Positions 5,906 to 8,030 of a stretch of 8,030 nucleotides of DNA are shown here, one piece after another. Within the stretch, counting starts at the first letter, position 1; every line of letters begins with the position of its first letter. The stretch is taken from contig JAEYNG010000240.1 of the NCBI GenBank assembly GCA_023412695.1, forward strand, positions 1-8,030, written 5' to 3'. The position numbers were made by a program, and so were the translations under genes. The notes under the pieces were generated by a model. It had not been told where the DNA came from. It did no database searches and was given only the letters and a program-made list of their open reading frames with translations. This DNA is from Planctomycetota bacterium (GTDB lineage: Bacteria > Planctomycetota > Phycisphaerae > Phycisphaerales > UBA1924).

Positions 5906-7711
5906 TTATGGATTCACGCTCTGATCACTCCGGGCGCCACCGCCGCTCGGCCGCCGGCCGCGGCGTTCACCTTCCGCGGGTTCCTTCATCTCCCATCGCG
6001 GCAGCATCTCGTCCGCGCACGCAAGGTTGTACGCCGTGATCGCCGCGCACGTCGCCGACTGCTTCAGGTACTCGGGGATCGCCAGGTCGATCTTGTCGAA
6101 CTGCGTGTGCCAGCCGTGGCCGTACTCGGCCCGGCCCACCTCATCCCAGAAGAACCCTGGCACGCCCTTCCGTACGAAGCTTGCGTGGTCCGAACCGCCG
6201 CTCTGCTGGAAGTCCTCGCCGCCCGGCCGGATGTTCACGTTCAGCGGCGTCCCGTCCACCGCATCAAAGAAGTGACCATTCACGGGCGCTGTCGCCGCCG
6301 CGAGCATCGGCGCCATCTTGTCCGTGCATCCAAGCCCGCCCTCGTAGTTGGTCCCGCCGTCATCCACGAACACCGCCGAGATCTTCGGCAACAGCTCCGG
6401 GTTTCGTTCGACGTAGGAACCCGATCCGAGCAGGCCCTGCTCCTCGCCGGTCCAGAGGATGAACCGGATCGTCCGTCGCGGCTTCGCGCCCGCGGCCATC
6501 AGGATCCGCGCCGCCTCCAGCGTCACGCTCGAACCCGTGCCATTGTCGGTCGCGCCCTGCGAACCGGGACCGTTCCACGAATCCAGGTGCGCCGACACGA
6601 TCACGACCTCATCCGCCTTGTCCGTGCCCGGAATCTCGGCGATCGTGTTGTACACCGGGACCGGACCCTGCGTCAGCGTGTGCTGAAGGTCGAACTCCAG
6701 GTGCACCTCCTCGCCGTCTGCAAGGCGCGAGTTGATGTAGTCGTAATCAGGCAGGCAGACACTCACCTCGACGTCCCGCGGAGCATCGGCGGCCTTTGTC
6801 TCCCGCCACCGTCGCACGCTCGTCGTCCACACACGTTCGTCGCGGGACGACGACACGAAGCCCAGAATGCCCGCGTCAATGTACGGTGCAAGTTCCTCGC
6901 GCAACGTATCGAACCTGTCCGCGTCCCGTGCGCCCATTTCCTCGGTGGGCGTTCCCGTCCGCTCGGCGTGCATCGCCAGCACGCGGTCGCTCATCGATGA
7001 GCCGGTGCCGCGCATGTCCGTCCGTCCCGGCGTGATGACCGCCTTCCGTATCACCCACGCGCCCTTGAGCTGCTCGCGCATGCTCTCGAACTCTTCCGCC
7101 GACTCCGGCATGCGTACCACCGGTCCGCGCACCGGCCCCTCCGTCCCGTGCACCCATGCGAGGGTCGTGAACTGCAGGTCACGGACCTTGCGGTAGTCCA
7201 TCTCCGGCTCCGCCCCATCGCCGGCCGGCTCTTCCCGCTCCGCGCCGCGCTCGGGCCGCTTGGGGCGCGCCAGCATGACCGCGCCGGTCGACGGCCCGCG
7301 ATCAAACCTCGTCTCGATCTCGCCCCACTTGTCGAGCTCGACGTTCGACAGACCCCACTCCCTGAACTGCTCCGCCGCCCAGTTGTTCGCCGCCTCGCAC
7401 GCGGTCGAGCCCGTCAATCGCGGCCCGATCTGCTGCGTCAGGTGCGTCAGGTGGTTCATCACCTGATTGCGGTTCACACCCTCGTCCAGGATGCGCTGAA
7501 TCGTCGCCTCGTCGCCCATCCTGATCGCCGGGACCGGCGCACGCTCCTTGTTGATGATCGCATACCGGGCGGTCTCGATGATCTCCGGCCTAGTGGCCGA
7601 TGCCGCATCGGTCTGGCAGCCGCCGGCAACCATCGAAAGCGGCACGAGCAGCCCCGCCGCGAGCAGGACCGAGCGGGCGGGACGAGCAAACGGCGACGAA
7701 CTGGACCACAT
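5906..7711 (-). CDS. M28-family zinc metallopeptidase (aminopeptidase-like) lipoprotein with a likely PA-type insert
   Basis: Exported co-catalytic di-zinc peptidase, 601 residues from the chosen start. The signal has Arg residues, a hydrophobic run and an AGGC lipobox, with Cys32 the lipidation site. The mature N-terminal part (about 75-130) holds the family's HLTQQIGPRLTGS lead-in. Residues about 175-350 look like a protease-associated insert, interrupted by a charged Arg/Glu-rich stretch near 149-171. The M28 core follows with the full ligand set: H375-L-D377 (AHLDSW), D389 in GATDNGTGSS, E423-E424 in TGEEQG, D450/D451 in VDDGG, and H535 in HTQFDKID. The C-terminus is a Gly/Arg/Ser-rich disordered tail. 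The likely role is trimming extracellular or periplasmic peptides from the N-terminus; substrate unknown. The frame opens further upstream (GTG 7768), but ATG 7711 is preferred because GGGAG precedes it by 8 nt and it gives a standard-length signal. It is the first complete gene of a minus-strand run leading to ruvB. Confidence 0.92.
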   Translation of the reverse strand: MWSSSSPFARPARSVLLAAGLLVPLSMVAGGCQTDAASATRPEIIETARYAIINKERAPVPAIRMGDEATIQRILDEGVNRNQVMNHLTHLTQQIGPRLTGSTACEAANNWAAEQFREWGLSNVELDKWGEIETRFDRGPSTGAVMLARPKRPERGAEREEPAGDGAEPEMDYRKVRDLQFTTLAWVHGTEGPVRGPVVRMPESAEEFESMREQLKGAWVIRKAVITPGRTDMRGTGSSMSDRVLAMHAERTGTPTEEMGARDADRFDTLREELAPYIDAGILGFVSSSRDERVWTTSVRRWRETKAADAPRDVEVSVCLPDYDYINSRLADGEEVHLEFDLQHTLTQGPVPVYNTIAEIPGTDKADEVVIVSAHLDSWNGPGSQGATDNGTGSSVTLEAARILMAAGAKPRRTIRFILWTGEEQGLLGSGSYVERNPELLPKISAVFVDDGGTNYEGGLGCTDKMAPMLAAATAPVNGHFFDAVDGTPLNVNIRPGGEDFQQSGGSDHASFVRKGVPGFFWDEVGRAEYGHGWHTQFDKIDLAIPEYLKQSATCAAITAYNLACADEMLPRWEMKEPAEGERRGRRPSGGGARSDQSVNP

Positions 7712-7719
7712 GTGCAGCA

Positions 7720-7724
7720 CTCCC
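7720..7724 (-). promoter_or_regulatory. Shine-Dalgarno (GGGAG) deciding the M28 start
   Basis: On the minus strand GGGAG is followed by 8 nt and then ATG 7711. The upstream in-frame GTG at 7768 has no comparable site, so this element is the main reason for choosing the shorter protein. Confidence 0.6.
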
Positions 7725-7766
7725 AACCCACGTGACAACCCCGCCCGCGCAGCCGGACAGCGTGCC

Positions 7767-7775
7767 ACGATACCA
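7767..7775 (-). promoter_or_regulatory. Weak extended -10 candidate upstream of the M28 gene
   Basis: Minus-strand TGGTATCGT has the form TGn plus a hexamer with four of six matches to TATAAT. It would start transcription near 7760, giving a leader of about 49 nt before ATG 7711, downstream of the alternative GTG start. No -35 match is visible at normal spacing, so this is only a candidate. Confidence 0.2.
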
Positions 7776-7788
7776 TCTTCTGCACCTT

Positions 7789-7806
7789 CGGTTCCAGTCC
7801 GAACCG
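7789..7806. repeat. Small perfect inverted repeat just after the right-edge gene
   Basis: CGGTTC and GAACCG form a 6-bp stem around a 6-nt loop, beginning one base beyond the TAA stop of the right-edge gene. The position suits a transcription end or RNA-stability hairpin for that gene, but there is no T-run after it, so an intrinsic terminator is not supported. The rest of the 96-nt gap to the M28 start holds the candidate -10 and the Shine-Dalgarno. Confidence 0.3.
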
Positions 7807-7807
7807 G

Positions 7808-8030
7808 TTAACGCCGGTTTCCTACCGCCCCGGTCGGTAGACCCTTCCGTCGCCAAAGCGAGAGGAGCGATTCCCGATCGGTTGTCTCCCAGACGCTACC
7901 GTCCTCGAGCGAGCTCCGGACAAGGTTTCCGGTCGCGTCATAGAGGAAGCTCACCGGGGTGGCGTCATCGCGATAGGTCGTCTGCACCTCCCAGACGGCC
8001 TTGGCGCCGCCGGACTTCGCCGGCGACAGC
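7808..8030 (-). CDS. Unrecognised protein, C-terminal 73 residues only
   Basis: A stop-free minus-strand frame enters from the right edge and ends at TAA 7810-7808; the start lies outside the window. Codons in the upstream two thirds end almost always in G or C, as in neighbouring genes, which supports real coding. The visible tail includes AVWEVQTTYRDDATPVSFLY, then DATGNLVRSSLEDGSVWE, and a basic end (LWRRKGLPTGAVGNRR). No hydrophobic segment, Cys pair or catalytic motif is seen. The YDATGNLVR stretch faintly recalls YD/RHS repeats, but a single occurrence is not enough to name it. It sits 96 nt upstream of the M28 gene on the same strand and could head the same transcript. Function unknown. 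Confidence 0.65.
   Translation of the reverse strand, partial: LSPAKSGGAKAVWEVQTTYRDDATPVSFLYDATGNLVRSSLEDGSVWETTDRESLLSLWRRKGLPTGAVGNRR

Noticed and set aside
5807..7000. Long plus-strand open frame (397 codons) opposite the M28 gene
   Set aside because: Arg/His-rich shadow translation without recognisable motifs; the minus strand encodes an intact M28 catalytic set.
7712..7768. N-terminal extension of the M28 protein from GTG 7768
   Set aside because: It would put 19 residues before a normal lipoprotein signal, lacks a Shine-Dalgarno and overlaps the only candidate -10; ATG 7711 has GGGAG at proper spacing.
7822..7840. CTACCG / CGGTAG inverted repeat with 7-nt loop
   Set aside because: It lies within the coding tail of the right-edge gene and is explained by its codons; no sign of a regulatory role.

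Overview
The window is GC-rich (roughly 65 percent by eye), densely coding bacterial chromosome with strongly GC-biased third codon positions. No mobile element, tRNA, rRNA or CRISPR array was seen. The general look suggests a Gram-negative-type bacterium, perhaps from the Planctomycetota (Phycisphaerae-like): a CdsA with a PGFGG-type signature, weak or missing Shine-Dalgarno sites, a DUF164-type zinc-ribbon protein, and two lipoproteins with AGGC lipoboxes. This placement is inference and no marker here proves it.

Left half, plus strand. The window opens inside uppS (undecaprenyl diphosphate synthase, 3' part). After 27 nt comes cdsA (CDP-diacylglycerol synthase). The pair supplies the polyprenyl carrier lipid and the phospholipid precursor of the envelope. 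A 184-nt gap with a plausible sigma70-like promoter leads to a coiled-coil protein with a C4 zinc ribbon, and 40 nt later to a multi-pass membrane glycosyltransferase of the GT39/ArnT-like type. Such enzymes use polyprenyl-phosphate sugars, so it is functionally compatible with uppS.

Right half, minus strand, convergent with the left half (6 nt between the stop codons at 3850 and 3857). In transcription order these are: the 3' end of an unrecognised gene entering from the right edge (8030-7808), an M28-family metallopeptidase lipoprotein with a likely PA-type insert (7711-5906), a second lipoprotein with a divergent archaemetzincin-like zinc site (5892-4951), and ruvB (4906-3857), the Holliday-junction branch-migration motor. 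Gaps are 96, 13 and 44 nt, so the two peptidases are very probably co-transcribed. ruvB may be read from the same transcript or from its own start-proximal promoter.

Most of the window is ordinary housekeeping. The item most worth following is the archaemetzincin-like lipoprotein. It keeps the HExxH and the HC-x4-CxM...CxxC pattern of that family, but 15 extra residues separate the halves of the zinc site, and it sits behind a lipoprotein signal next to an exported peptidase. A second item is a recurring TAnnnT motif immediately upstream of start codons that lack a Shine-Dalgarno, suggesting leaderless transcripts.
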